From NCBI GenBank assembly GCA_051294375.1, contig CM119264.1, positions 27,447,469-27,511,468 on the forward strand: a stretch of 64,000 bases of DNA. Reading direction: 5' to 3'. Positions 35,780-49,384 of the stretch are shown here, piece by piece. The DNA is from Paraspadella gotoi. Its lineage: Eukaryota > Chaetognatha. The notes beneath the pieces were generated by a model. The model did no database searches and was not told where the DNA came from. It worked only from the letters and a program-made list of their open reading frames with translations. Made by a program: the position numbers and the translations under genes. Numbering within the stretch: the stretch's first letter is position 1; every line of letters starts with the position of its first letter.

Positions 35780-38700
35780 AGAGAGAGAGCGGGGAGAGGA
35801 GAGAGAGGAGAGAGAGAGAGAAGAAGAGAGAGAGGAGAGAGAGAGAGGGAGGAGAAGAGAGAGGGTCGTCGTCCGTTCTCTATTTCATGAATCTGAATGA
35901 AAGGAGCAAAGAGAAACAACGCATACACGAGAGGTGAGCAATCTATGGCGCTTGGCGTTCTAACGGCGTCACCTCTTTTCGCGATTCTCCAGTGAAGACT
36001 CGTTCTTCCGAGCTAATCCGTTCTGTAAGTGTAGCACGACGACGACGACGCGACGACCGACGACCGCACGAATGCCCGTTGATTATTTTCGAATGAGGAC
36101 TTTAGCTCTCTTTTTCAAAAAGCGCCCTCTTTCTGCTCCTAATCCAGAAATAATTTTAAATTTAATATTATAAGACAGTTTAAATTATTTACAACACAAT
36201 TTAATTATTAAAAGACAAACCCATGTTTTGTGCCAAAATGTTTTGTGAATTATTACAAAATAATTAAACTGTCTTATAATCTACAAAACACATAATTTAA
36301 ATAATTAAGCATTATTTATCAGTATAAAAGGTGATAGACAGACTAAATCCTTAATCTAAATCCTAACACTAATTCTAAAATTCAATCCTTAACCCTTATT
36401 TGTCCTATATTAGTAAACCTTAAATTAATAACATTAACGCATTACTAATTAAGTAAATCATTAACCCCATTTAACCTAAACTTCAAACCATAAAAATTAA
36501 ATATTGTGCGTATTTAGGACAATAAATGAGACGTTCTGGAAAATAAGGCCTAGATTACTTTTTAAAATAAGAAATATTTACGAAAATATTAAAATATATA
36601 ATATCGACAAAACTCAGGCTGAAGATTTCCTTTTAAAATTAAAAATATTTCGAAATATTATATATTAATATGCGACAAAACTCAGCTTGAGGCGAAAAAA
36701 GCGAAAACCTCGCAGGCGCCTGTTATCACAACCACTGGTACATAAATGATCGAAAGAAATATTTGGATTATTAACTAATATATTTTAATATTAATATTTT
36801 TATTTTAGGATAACTTATAGAAAAAAATATATGACAAAATAAATGTCATTTTTTAATTTATAATAATATATATAGAGTATTTAGTGAATATAATTTAAGA
36901 CATATTTCTATAAAATTTAAAAAAATAATTAATCTAATTACAAAATTTGTGAAAAATTTTTAAATTTATTCCATTTCAAAAAATTTAAATGAAACGCTAA
37001 AATTAAATCAATAATGATGGAAATAAACATTCTTTTCGGGATAAGGCTAACGAACAGAGTGAGAATAAGAAAAAAGAACAAACTAAGAGGCCTTCTTCCC
37101 TTTTCTCCTCGACTCATTGTGTTCAGGAATCAACTCACAAAGAATAAAAAAAAACAAGAGAGGAGAAATGGAATCGCAAAATCTCATTGTATAACGAGAA
37201 AAGGGAAAAGAAAATGAGAAAGGGGATAAATTACGGGTGAAGTGAAAAACAATGAACGGACGGAATCAGAAACCCGCCGCTGGAAAAGGAAGAATGACGA
37301 TTGCCCTGAGTGTGGATAACAAGATAACAAAGGAAGTTTAAATCCCAGAAAAATCTTATGTTAAAACAAACCACTTCCTCCATCGAAAAAACTTGAACAA
37401 AAAACGACGAGCCAATTTTTTTCAATTAAGAAAAAAAAAAAAAAACTCGGAGAAAAATTAATATTCGATTTTCGAAATGAAATATCGTTACAAACAAATT
37501 TCTTTTGATTGCGAGAATTAAAATATTTCACACTGACTTAACAATATTGGAGCGTGCTTAACCATGAAATTCCTCTCTCTTTGCTCTTCTCTCTCTCTTC
37601 TCTCTCTCCTCTCTCTCTCTCTTCTCGTTCTCTCTCTCTCCTCCTCGTCCCCAACATGAAAATCTTGATATCATACATACATCATAGATATAATACATTA
37701 TTTAATCCAAAAAAGAAAACCTTTTCGCTTTGACTAAACGATCCTCTTTCTGATGATGAATGAATCTTCACTGGAATTTCTGTCTGCGAGAAGCGACATT
37801 TCACCATAAGCGAAAATCAAAGCTCTCACTCTTTCCGATTCACGAAAGTCGCCAATTGCGAATAATTAAACGTACACCGAGGAAAAGACAATATTTCGCT
37901 CGACCAGATCAGACAAATGTATAGAATAACTTTTACTGGTATAGAAACAAAAAAATCATTCCAAGTCTATGCACCGAATATTTCAACATTTTATTCAATG
38001 ACGTTAACCGTCGCCAATAAGGCGAAAGCAATGACACATAAGATGCAGTGGCTTGGGCCCTGACTGAATGTCTACGACTACAACTCAACTAAACAGGACA
38101 TGATTTCATGCCGCTCAAGCCTCGCGACGATAGTGCCCGAGAATCACGCCATTAACGTGCACTAGTAGAGCGAAAGGCATCCTACTTTCAAGGTGCAATC
38201 GAGTCGGAGACCCCGAGGCTATAAAGAGTAAGTACGAACAACTATCGAAGCACCGACGTCTTTTGGCGCCGCCATTTTTTAAAGAGCGGCCTCGGTTCCA
38301 AGGTGAACGGTCGCAGCCGGCTCTGGAGTTAGCGGACACGCCCGCTACCGTGTTGGCGCTGCTTGGCTGCGTTGGCTCGTTGATGCAACGTTATGCTTGG
38401 CGTTGTGGGTTCGCTATTTCACTTTCACTCACTTCTAGATGTGCAGTTACGACTTTTTTTCTTTGGCCCCCAAGATCGTGCCTCGCTATTCCTCTCCTGA
38501 TTGCCATAGTCGAATTTTTGTCCGTTTCTTGATCTTGGTCTAAGATCTCTGCGTTCTCCTGTCGTCTAAAATTGGCCATCGTATGCGTTTCACTTTAGCC
38601 ACGCAAAACCGTGCATACACTCGCTATTTTGCGTGTGCTGCGCTGCAGTCAAATCCGGCAAGCTCGGTTCCCTTTACGGTTGACGAGATGTTTTTTCTTA

Positions 38701-41635
38701 CTTTTATTCAAGAATCAGCGAGAAATATTTGTTTTCTGTAATAAAAAGTCTTCACAAAGGAATTCGTGTTTCATTTTAAAGATTGTTTTTTTTCTTCGTT
38801 AAAACTTTCTCGCAGTGAATTATGTCGGAATTTCGGGTTTTGTGTGGAAAAAAATCAGTCGAAACAAAACAGAAAATTAAGAACAACCAACAACAACAAC
38901 AAGCGGAAAAAGAACGAAAACCAAAACCTAATCTCCCGGTCTGCGCCACTCACGCGCGCCGCAGCCGCAGCCTGCCGGACACTGGCCGCCGCGCAGCCGC
39001 CAGGCACGCCGTACACTTTGCGTCGCCGTTCCGACCGGACGTCCGACTCCGCACTTGAAATGGGAGGGCTCTCAACGTGACCCGAGGGCGACCCCTGCCA
39101 TGGGTGGAAGTGGCAGAGGTCGAATCCCATCTGCATGGTGAGGGCTCCTGGCAGGGGTCACTCGACCCGGGAAAAGGAAGACGATCAGCGAAATACAATC
39201 ACGAGTGCGCGGAAGACGAGGCGAAGCGACCCCCGTGGTCATCTGCTTCCATAATACTAATCAGAAATTTAAGGAAAAATAATCACATTTCGGCTCCCAT
39301 TCTTACGGACGAATGGATTAGAAAGCGATCGCGAACGTGAGCAGACAGAAACGAAAACAGAAACAACACAAAGACAACGTACCAGTCCTTGGCGCATCAT
39401 CAGCTTATAGTTTCTGAGATGTCCGGAAGTTTTTCAGGCCGCGCTGCGACGTGAGAACAGGGTTTACGGCGTGGTGCGTATAAGCAAAGACGCTACGTGG
39501 CTGTGGACAAGGATCGGCCCCCTCTGCGAGACGTATTACAAAGGACGCCAGTGCCCGGTGGCCTGAAAACTTATTCACGCCGGGCCACAGGTGGCGTAAG
39601 CGATGATGTGGCGCTCAATAGAAATAGAGGAATGACTTGAGCAGATCTGTATCTTCATCCTTGCTCTCAAACAACGAGCGACGTTCTCGTTCTCGCATTC
39701 TCGTCGTCATATCGGAGAGGAGAGAGAAGAAGCGAGAGGGAAGAGAGGATATTAAAGAGATAAGTAAGTCTGTCCAACAGGCTCAACAGCGCATCTCGCC
39801 CATGGACGGGAAGAAAGTAATGTTCCCAGTAAAGTGTGAGTCGAAGGAGGTGAGTTGAAACTTTAGACTGATGAAAATAGGAAAAGAATCATTTATTTGG
39901 TAAACGAGGAATCAGGGTGTGGGGAAGAATTTTTGGTCTCCTGGATAAATATTTAATTTGAGAGACATCTATTCAAAGTATCGTTAGGTTAATCAAATAT
40001 TTTTTTTACTGTTCATTATTATGTTTATTCTAATTAAAAAGAAACAGACTGCAACGTTTGGTCCTGATAAAATTATGTTTAATTTGCAGAGAATATATTC
40101 AGTTTGCCAAGGTTGTTTTGGTTAATCGAATGGATTTTTATTGTTCATTATATCATTTATCTACATTAAGAGAAACGACGATCAATTTTACAAATAGGGG
40201 AAATATTGAAAAAACCATAAATATCTTATTGAAATCACCTGATATGAAATAAAATATCACCCCACCCGTCTTGATAGGCCTGATGCGGGCTTAATGAGCT
40301 GCACCTAATTACATAAGAAATAGAATTAATCTAAGTTCGTTGAGCTAAGACGCTTAATTGCTGAAGGGCAAATTGTTCCCATGGTTCGTTCCGCCTTGTC
40401 AGAGTTGTCTAACCCGGATGCGTCCCACCGATAGCAAGCCGACCAGAGTCGTGGATCAGTGTGCCGGAAGTAGTCATCAGCGCAATCTAAGTGTGGGGGT
40501 ATATGTATCTAACTGTCAAGAGGATGCTGATCTCCCTAAGAGGAGGCATGGCGGTCCCCCTCAGAAGAGGCCATGGGCGTCTCCCGTCGTCCGTTCCACG
40601 TAAGATTCACTCTGGGTTTTCGCGATTTGGAGAAGTTGTTGAACTTTAATCCCCTACCGAAAAGTTAACGTCTTATTCTGACTGTCCGTCTGAAAAACAA
40701 GAGCATTTAAAATACTTTGTCGATTTTGGGAGTTGGGTAACCTTGTGTCGAGTTGACAACAGCAAAAGTCTGAGCCAAATATTCTCTATCTCTCTCTCTC
40801 TCTTCTCTCTTCTCTCTCTCTCTCTCTCCTCTCTCCTCTCCTTCTCTCATCTCTCTCTCTCTCTACTCTCTCTCTTCTCTCTCTTTTTCTCTCTCCATAA
40901 TATTCGAAGAACAACAATAAAAAAGTCCGACTGAATGTAGGAGCGATGGAATGACCTCGAGATTGGCCAAGGCCCCGGCGGCTGCGGCCTGCGACTGCGG
41001 CCGGTCCGGCGTCGGCCCTTGCTCCCTTTCGAGTCACATTAGCGATGGTTAACGTGTTTTCTCAGATCTGACGTTGACACGCTAAAAGGATCGCGGGAGA
41101 CGCCGGGGCCGAGAGAGACGGTGGGCGTGGCCCATATTTTTTGGTGGGAAAGGGCGGGGGGGGGGCAAAGGAGAAGACATTCTAGACAAGTAACCGAGAA
41201 ACAACATACGGAGAAATTTCGGCAAGGCGCATGGAAATCCATGGAGAGAGCATGCTGAGAGGCATGGATTGATTGGAATTAGAGTGGGCGATTAAATCTG
41301 GAAATAAAACAGGAACATGAGAAATACAAATCGGAAAACCTTTTATCGCATGTATCTATTTTTAGAAGCGAATTATTCCGCTGCAACTGGCGCAGATGGT
41401 TAACGAAGCGTGATTTGGGGGCGGGGGGGGGGTTGCAATATGCACATACATAACTCGTTTGAAACGAAATGGGAAACAGACGAAAATGCCATCAGTTTTG
41501 TTTAAACTGAAATATTAATGAGTTTCGTCTCCGTCGCTCGTGTGCTTCGTTAAATATTTCAGGTCTCAATTTCGTTCCGACGAAGCTAATATTTGAGGAG
41601 AGAGAGAGAGAAAGAGAGGAGAGAGAAGAGAGGAG

Positions 41636-41689
<54 letters not shown>

Positions 41690-44086
41690 GGAGAGGGAAA
41701 GAAAGAGATTTATGAGAGATGTGAGAAATGATAAGGGCAAATTTTTTAATCTTTCATTTCTTACTTTCAATCGGTTATTATTTAGGTGTTCGTTTTTATG
41801 CAATTTTTTAATTATTCATTAGCTACTTTTATATTATTATAATTATCTTGACTATCTTCCTTTCTAAATATATCTTTCCCTTCCTTCTTCCAAACTTCTT
41901 TTCTCTCTTTCTTTCTCCTTCCTTCCTTCCTTCCTTCCTTCCTTCCTTCTTCTTTTCTTCCTTCCTTCATTTCCTTCGCTTTTCTGTACTAATTCCGAAA
42001 CAAAAATTAAAAAATAACACTTTCATCATTGGCTGAGATCAAAGATATGTTTTTATTACGAGACATATTTCTATAAGGCAGCTACGTGAGTGCGGATTCG
42101 ATGTTAATGTGATCGTCAAAATACAGAATGTTAAGAGTGAATTTACAAAGACGTCACCAAGCGAATCTTTTTTCTGACATCAAGCTCGTGGTAGAAAAAA
42201 GTCTTCATAAATTATACTGTAAACGCGAAAAAGCTTGGTTAATTGTTAACAAAAAAGAAATAGGCAAATAGCTGGTTGTTTCTTTCTTTTTTTTATTCTT
42301 ATCATTCGTCTTACCGTAAGGCACTTTCGGGCATTGGTCGTTTTACTAATTCAATTTTTTTCTCATTGATTTAATAAAAACAGAAAAATAAATTAAAGAA
42401 ACTAAGAATTAAGGTTCCCGATGGTCCGATGACCGGTGACGAGGCAATCTTCGTGAGCGTGGCGTCAGCGTCACGTTGGATTGGCGGCTCCCGAGGTGGC
42501 GCTGGGTGAGACGCGTCGGCGTTGGACAATCCAGTTGATAGAGGCCAAAATGATGCGGACGAATAATGACGAGCCCGACCACGGACTGCGGGGAAAAAAA
42601 ATTGTTAAATTATTCCTTTAATTATTGGTTGTTTATGATTATCGATTTATCAATTTTGTGAGTATATAAATCTTACAGTGTATTATCCATTATTTCTTCA
42701 ACAAAAATTAACCACGATCAAATTTTAAAGACCGACTGTCAGAAATTCATGCGTCATGTAAACAGTGAACGCTTGCAAATTGTTACTTCCAAAATTTTGG
42801 GATTTAATTTTGGATATTTGAACGGTAAGATCTGGAACCTACGACAACCCCAACAACGCGACAACAAAATATAACAATAACTTGGTAATAAAAAAAAACC
42901 CACAACAGATGCGATCAGAGAGCTGATCAAAGCTCTTGGGCGCTCAACGTCGCCGACCGGTAACGAAATCCCAGACAAATTATATACGGAGCGAAATTAT
43001 ATTTCGTCTCTTCGACGGAGCGAAAAAACAAAAGAGGATTTTTTTTGGAGGAGGAAAATATAGAAAGAGGAGAAGGGAAAAAGGAGAAGGAAAAGGAAAA
43101 GAGAAGAAAAAGGAGGAAGAGAAAGAAAAAGGAAAGGAAAAAAAGGAAGGAAGGGGAAAGGAAAAGGGAAGAAAAAAGGAAATAGAGAAGAAAAAAGGAG
43201 ATAGAAAAAGAGAAAGGAAAGGAAAGGACATAGAAAAAGAGAACAACAAAGAAAAGAAGAGAGAGAAATCGAAAAGGGGAAAAAGAATAGGTAAAGAAAA
43301 AAAAAATATTTGGAGTCCCAGGGAGAAAGTGAGGGCAGAAGAAATAAAAATTAAGGAGGAAATTGGAGAAGAAAGAAGGAAAGAGGAAATGTACCGTAGT
43401 CTTTAGGTCGAGACAGAAAACTAAGAAAAAAAAAGAAAAGTAAAAGAGAGAGAAAACGGGAAATCGAGTTGAAGGGGAAAACAAGATCGAAAGTAAAAAA
43501 GGAGAAAAATTTGAATTTCGATGTAAGAATGAGGAAAAAAAGGGAAGATGCGCCTGAGGGATACAAATCTCGAAGTTTATTGGAAAAATCTTTTTAAAAA
43601 AGAAAAGAAGGAAGAAAAAAGAAAAAAAAAGAACAAAAAGAAAAGGAAAAAAAGAAAAGAGAGGAGGAAAAAATATAAACAAAAGAACGAGAGGAAGAAG
43701 AAAGGAAAAAATAAGAATTCGCTTCAGTGACCGATTATAGAAGTTTTATCATTTAAAAAAAATCAGTGAGAGAATGAATTCTCTATTTTTTTTTTCGCGG
43801 ATCAAAATTCGTTTTTTTTCATTCACATACGACTGTATTATGGAATGATTAGGCGTCGAAAAAAAGTTAATTTGAGAAACCTAGGAATCAATCAAGTCAG
43901 AGTGAAGTATAATAACTTAAAATACGAGTTGAAAGAAATTACTTTATTACAATTCTCTTAATCATCTTTTATAATTTTCTCTCAATGACGAGGGAAATCT
44001 TATAATACTATTTAGATTTTTTGTTTTACTTGGATATATACAAGTCGTGATTTTTACTCCTGCTTAGATTAATGCTCATTACTTAT
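34546..44086. repeat. Segment copy B
   Basis: The most complete copy of the unit. Its left end corresponds to 30433 in A. Its right end corresponds to about 54341 in C, after which the two diverge. Compared with C it carries frequent short insertions and deletions throughout, including within a coding exon (42471-42585). That pattern is what uncorrected long-read gap filling produces, more than ordinary divergence. No intact gene lies within it. Confidence 0.85.
42471..42585 (-). pseudogene. Broken duplicate of VAMP exon 3
   Basis: This is the counterpart of the intact exon at 52705-52820. The acceptor (ccccgcag), the transmembrane-coding stretch and the TGA are all present. Several single-base insertions and deletions, starting directly after the acceptor (tccgtgg in place of tcgtgg), destroy the frame. 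It is either a duplication relic or sequence error in a noisy copy. No matching copies of exons 1 and 2 exist in the window. Confidence 0.8.
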
Positions 44087-44376
44087 AGACCACATTTTTT
44101 ACCGCAACAATGTCATAGAACTCGGAAACCACGAACATTCGAAATAAAATTCTCTTTTCGTTTGGTAATATAATTTTAATTAATTTCTAAAAAATTCGCT
44201 TGACCCAGGCGAGTTAAAGCAAAGGTAACAACATCCAAATTGGAACTCTTCTCAGTTACATATTTATTATTTTCGATATAATTTAGTTAATTATTAAATT
44301 TCTGTGACTGATAGATAGTTATTCTTTGTTTAATTTATTAAGATAATCTTTTTTTACAGACAGTCCATTTAGATCC

Positions 44377-44559
44377 ATGAACACTCGTCTGCTACAGGGG
44401 GAGTTCCTCTGTTTCCCGATTTGGTATTTGCAAGCGCTTAGCGAACTTTCGACCACCGTGGCAGAACACCAAAAGGGGCAGCAATATTGGAAACGGTTCT
44501 TTACATTTTTACATCAGCCCAAAAACCAACGAGATAAAATGAGACTGCTTATGTCGTAG
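44377..44559 (+). pseudogene. ORF fragment, possibly from a degraded mobile element
   Basis: A 60-codon frame with ordinary, non-repetitive amino-acid composition (LSTTVAEHQKGQQYWKRFF). That is unusual for this window. An AG acceptor-like site precedes it (ttttttacag at about 44351-44360). It may belong with the frame at 45249-45569, because both read plus and the sequence between is broken by stops. I do not recognise a family with confidence. Confidence 0.3.
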
Positions 44560-45248
44560 CTCTAGAATTAACTTTGGAAACTGGGTGACCGCGCGAATCC
44601 CTTTGCTTCACCTGAAAATAATTCGGAAGAACTAAGGAAGAACTAAGGAAAAAAATTACAATGTCAATTTTTAGTAGATATGAGTAGAGTAAAATTAGAT
44701 AAATTAATTATGCACAAAATGCTTTGTAGTTTGCAGATTTATTTAGATTTTTAGAAATCATTATCATTATATTGCCAAAAGCACATCATAATAAATTAAT
44801 ATGTAGTCAGTTGATCTCGTCTCTTTTTCTTCAGGCAAAGAAGCTCAACTTCACATGACAAAGGCTAAGCACATACCTCACGTCGTTGGATGGGTAGCTG
44901 CCTCTACATTCTAAAATGCGATCGTTGGTGATTCTTTCGTTTTGAGTCACCAGCAGAAAATGGATGTCTTGGTGATGTCTTATTACATCTTTGTACATTC
45001 AATTTTATTACTGGTTCTGCTGTCCATTCATGGCGGATGCTCCATTCCTTACTCTCTCCCTTCGATGAAGATCTAATGGCGTGGCGATCAAGGATCGCGA
45101 TGGGGCCATGATGAACTAAGAAAGATTGATTTACATACCGAATATCTTTCTGGCCACTGCGGTTATTCTCGCTGGCTCAAAAAAAAGTCTCAAATCAACT
45201 AAATGTCGATGGCTGAAGCCCTCTGAGCTCTGAAAAGGTCTAAGTAGA

Positions 45249-45569
45249 ATGGGAAAGCCGGAAATACCATGTGTATATGAAGACAGCAAATTAGAAGATT
45301 ACGTTTCGGCTGATTCATGGTTATTTTTTCAGGTTCTTTGCAATATTTTATCAATAATTTTTATATTAATTATATCTAATTTCAATACTATTATCATTTA
45401 TTACACAGCTTGTCACTTTGAGCCATCTCTTTTTTGTCGAAACCTGGGGAAGAAATGTAATGATACGCCAACTACCACTCATCTGCAAGCTTGTAAATGG
45501 ATTTTCGCCACTCCAATGATGCTTGCGGAGAGGGTGGTTAAATTTGCAAGTGATTACAATGGTTCATAA
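45249..45569 (+). pseudogene. ORF fragment, possibly from a degraded mobile element
   Basis: A 106-codon frame with balanced composition. It includes LEDYVSADSWLFFQVL, a hydrophobic stretch, a Cys/His-containing segment (CHFEPSLFCRNLGKKC) and AERVVKFASDYNGS near the end. The opening and closing phrases remind me of a dispersed multi-copy invertebrate ORF family with a ...AERgVkL...DYN... ending. That is a memory of pattern, not a match I can verify. No start context or splice sites are evident. Confidence 0.35.
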
Positions 45570-45861
45570 CCCGTAATAAAATCAACATGAAGCATGCTTC
45601 AGGGCGTTGAGAACATCGTCGATCTCACCCTAGCCAAACAAGTGTCTCATGACTTCAAGTTAAAAGATTCAGTTAACATAACAATGCAAGAATTGTTTGC
45701 CTCTTGCTGTCACTTTCATGAGAGAAATAAATTGGTTTAAAAATATTAAATTACACTTCGGTATATTTTGCTTAATACTTTTTTATTAATTTTTAAATAA
45801 ATTACAACTACATCGAGTTTTTTACATTCATTTCAANNNNNNNNNNNNNNNNNNNNNNNNN

Positions 45862-45894
<33 letters not shown>

Positions 45895-46094
45895 TAGATA
45901 TCAAAGGAAAGGAAAAGTAGAAATGAAAAAGGAAAGGAATAAAAAGAAAAGAAGGAAAACATGAGTAAATAGAAAAAAACATAACATAAAAGAGACCACC
46001 AATTATAGAAATTGAACGAATTCAAAAATTCAGACACTAGATATAAAAATAAAAAAATTCTGTAACTCTAAAATATATTGAGGGATTCAAAATA

Positions 46095-46103
46095 GAGAGA
46101 GAC

Positions 46104-46178
<75 letters not shown>

Positions 46179-46342
46179 AGAGAGAACGAGAGCGGGAGTT
46201 GTCTTGTCATCTCAGCAGTCGGCTGTCCCTTGTCCGCCCCCCCTCTCCCGGCTTTGATTTGTTAACGCGCTATCATCCGGACAGAATCGAAAGAAGGAAA
46301 TGGATAATTAAATGAGAGAAAGCAACAGAGACTTTGTTTAGC

Positions 46343-46381
<39 letters not shown>

Positions 46382-46452
46382 AGAGGAGAGAGAGAGAGAA
46401 GAGAGAGAGAGGAAAGGAGAGAGAGAGAGAGAGAGGGCAGAGAGAGAGAGTC
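46095..46452. repeat. (GA)n arrays in copy C
   Basis: Two GA arrays (46095-46190 and 46345-46452) flank a GC-richer island. Counterparts are at 31542-31960 and 35500-35870. Confidence 0.9.
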
Positions 46453-46622
46453 GTCCTCCGTTCTCTATTTTCATGATCTGAATGAAAGGAGCAAAGAGAA
46501 ACAACGCATACAACGAAGAGGAGCAATCTATGGCGCTTGGCGTTCCTAACGGCGTCACCTCTTTTCGCGATTCTCCAGTGAGACTCGTTCTTTCCGAGCA
46601 ATTCCGTTCTGTAAGTGTAGCT

Positions 46623-46653
<31 letters not shown>

Positions 46654-46749
46654 TGCCCGTTGATTATTTTCGATGAGGACTTTAGCTCTCTTTTTCAAAA
46701 GCGCCCCATTTCTGCTCCCTAATCCCAGAAATTAATTTTAATTTAAATA

Positions 46750-46860
46750 TTATAAGACAGTTTAATTATTTACAACAACAATTTATTATTAAAAGACAAA
46801 CATGTTTTTGGTGCCAAAATGTTTTGTGAATTAATTACAAATAATTAAACTGTCTTATAA
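46750..46860. mobile_element. 111-bp palindromic MITE-like element
   Basis: The ends ttataagacagtttaatta and taattaaactgtcttataa are perfect inverted repeats. The centre holds a second palindrome (TTTTGGTGCCAAAA). Copies in the other segments are at 32277-32391 and 36168-36279. It could be a miniature foldback element or a hairpin-forming sequence. Confidence 0.6.
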
Positions 46861-47132
46861 TCTACAAACACATAATTTAAATATTTAAGCATTATTTATC
46901 AGTATAAAAGGTGATAGACAGACTAAATCCTTAATCTAATCTCTAACACTAATTCCTAAATCTAATCCTTAACCTTATTTGTCCTTAATTGTAAACCTTA
47001 ATTAATAACATTAACCATTAACCTAATTAGTAATCATTAACCCCAATTTTTAACCTAAACTTCAAACATAAAAATTAAATATTGCGTATTTAGGACAAAA
47101 TGAGACGTTCTGGGAAAATAAGGCCTAGATTA

Positions 47133-47258
47133 CTTTTTAAATAAAAATATACGAAATATTAAATATATTAATATCGACAAAACTCAGCTGAGATTTCTTT
47201 TTAAATAAAAATATTCGAAATATTAAATATATTAATATCGACAAAACTCAGCTGAGCG
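47133..47258. repeat. 64-bp tandem duplication with CTCAGCTGAG
   Basis: Two adjacent near-identical units begin at 47133 and 47197. Each ends in the perfect 10-bp palindrome CTCAGCTGAG. Confidence 0.85.
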
Positions 47259-48117
47259 AAAAAAGCGAAACCTCGCAGGCGCCTGTTATACACAACACTG
47301 GTACATAAATGATCGAAAGAAATATTTGATTATTAACTAATATATTTTAATATTAATATTTTGTATTTTAGGATAATTATATGAAAAAAATATATGACAA
47401 AATAAATGTTCATTTTTTAATTTATAATATATATATATGAGTATTTAGTGAATATAATTTAAGACATATTTCTATAAAATTTAAAAAAAAATTAATTACT
47501 AATTATCAAAATTTGTGAAAAATTATTTAAATTTATTCCATTTCAAAAATTTAATAAACGCTAAAATTAAATCATAATGATGTGCAAAATAAACATTCTT
47601 TTTCCGATAAGCTACGAAGAGTGAGAAAAAGAAAAAGAAAAAACTAAGAGGCCTTCTTCCCTTTTCTCCTCGACTCATTTGTTCAGGAATCAACTCACAA
47701 AAGAAAAAAAAAAGAAAAGCAGAGAGAAAATGGAATCGCAATCTCATTGTATAAACGAGAAAAGGGAAAAAAAATGAGAAAAGGGATAAATTACGGTGAA
47801 GGTAAACAATGAAACGACGGAATCAGAAACCCGCGATGGAAAAAGGAAGATGACGATTGCCTGGAATTGGATAACAAGATAACAAAGGAAGTTTAAATCC
47901 AGAAAATTATGTAAACAAACAAACTTTCTCCATCGAAAAATTTGAAAAAAAACGACGAAGCCATATTTTTTAATTAAAAAAAAAAAAAAAAACTCGGGAG
48001 AAAAATTTAATTATTCGATTTCGAAAATTGAATATCGTTACAAACAAATTTCTTTTGATTGCGAGAATTAAAATATTTCACACTGACTTACAATATTGAG
48101 CGTCTTAAACATGAAAT

Positions 48118-48122
48118 TCTCT

Positions 48123-48205
<83 letters not shown>

Positions 48206-48212
48206 TCTCTCT
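48118..48212. repeat. (CT)n microsatellite
   Basis: A CT array with few interruptions. Counterparts are at about 33718-33797 and 37573-37650. Confidence 0.95.
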
Positions 48213-48949
48213 CCTTCCACATGAAAATCTTGATTTATCATACATACATCGATAGATATAAATACATTATTTAATCCAAAAAGAAAACTTGTTCGCTTTG
48301 ACTAACGATCCTCTTCTGATGATGATGAATCTTCACTGGAATTTCTTCTCGAGAAGCGAACATTTTTCACCATAAGCGAAATCAAAGCTCTCACTCTTTC
48401 CGATTCACGAAAGTCGCCAATTGCGAAGTTAATTAAACGTACACCGAGGAAAACAATTTCGCTCGACATCAGACAAATTGTATAGAATAACTTTTACTGG
48501 TATAAACAAAAAAACATTTCAGTCTATGCCACGAATTATTTCACAATTTTATTCAAACGCCGTCGCCAATAAGGCGAAAGCAATGACACATAAAGCAGTG
48601 GCTGGGCCCTGACTGAATGTCTCACGACTCAACTCAACTAAACAGGCGATTTCATCCCGCTCACAGCCTCGAGCGATATCCCGAGAATCCAGCGCCATTA
48701 ACGTGGCACTATAGAGCGAAGGCAACCATACTTAAGGGCATCGAGTCGAGACCCGAGGCTATAAAGAGTAAGTACGAACAACTATCGAAGCCACCGACCT
48801 TTTCCCGCCATTTTTAAGAGCGCCTCGGTTCCAAGGTGAACGTCGCGCCGCTCTGGATTACGGACGCCCCCTAGCGTTGGCGCTGCTTGCCTGCGTTGCT
48901 CGTTGATGACGTTGCTTCGCGGTTGTGGCGTTCGCTATTTTCCTTCTCC

Positions 48950-49140
48950 TTCTAGATCGTGCCAGTTACGACTTTTTTTTCTGGCCCCAAGATCGTGCCA
49001 TCCGCTACTTCCCTTCTCCCTCTAGATCGTGCCATTCGATTTTTTCGTTTTCTTTCTAAATCTTGCCATTCGTTGCTTTCACTTTGCCACCAAAACCGTG
49101 CCACCCGCTATTTTCGTTCTGCCAGTAAATCCGCGCAACT
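48950..49140. repeat. Degenerate ~35-bp minisatellite
   Basis: The phrase gatcgtgccattcgctattttc recurs about five times (first at 48955, 48991 and 49025) with a period of 34-37 bp and growing divergence to the right. Confidence 0.65.
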
Positions 49141-49384
49141 CGTTCCCTCTTACGGTGACGAGATGTTTTTTTTTTACTTTTATTCAAAACAGAAATATTT
49201 TGTTTTCTTAAAAAAATCTTTCACACGGAAATTCGTGTTTCATTTTAAGATTTTTTTTTCTCGTTAAAAACTTTTCAGTGAATATCGGAATTTCGGGTTT
49301 TGGTGAAAAAAAATCAGTGAAACAAACAAAAAATTAAGAACAACAACAACAACAACAGCGGAAAAAAAAGAAAAACCAAAACCT

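Larger units (their letters stand above)
44087..45836. other. Unique stretch between copies B and C
   Basis: AT-rich sequence not found in the other copies. It contains two short plus-strand open frames described separately. It ends at a gap of 25 N (45837-45861). Confidence 0.6.

Noticed and set aside
42927-43730. Long Phe/Ser and Lys/Glu frames (up to 251 codons), also at 53208-53722
   Set aside because: They come from the polypurine tract in VAMP intron 2 and its duplicate.
48757-48770. TATA-box-like CTATAAAG conserved in the three segment copies
   Set aside because: No transcription unit could be placed downstream; conservation follows from the copying of the whole segment.
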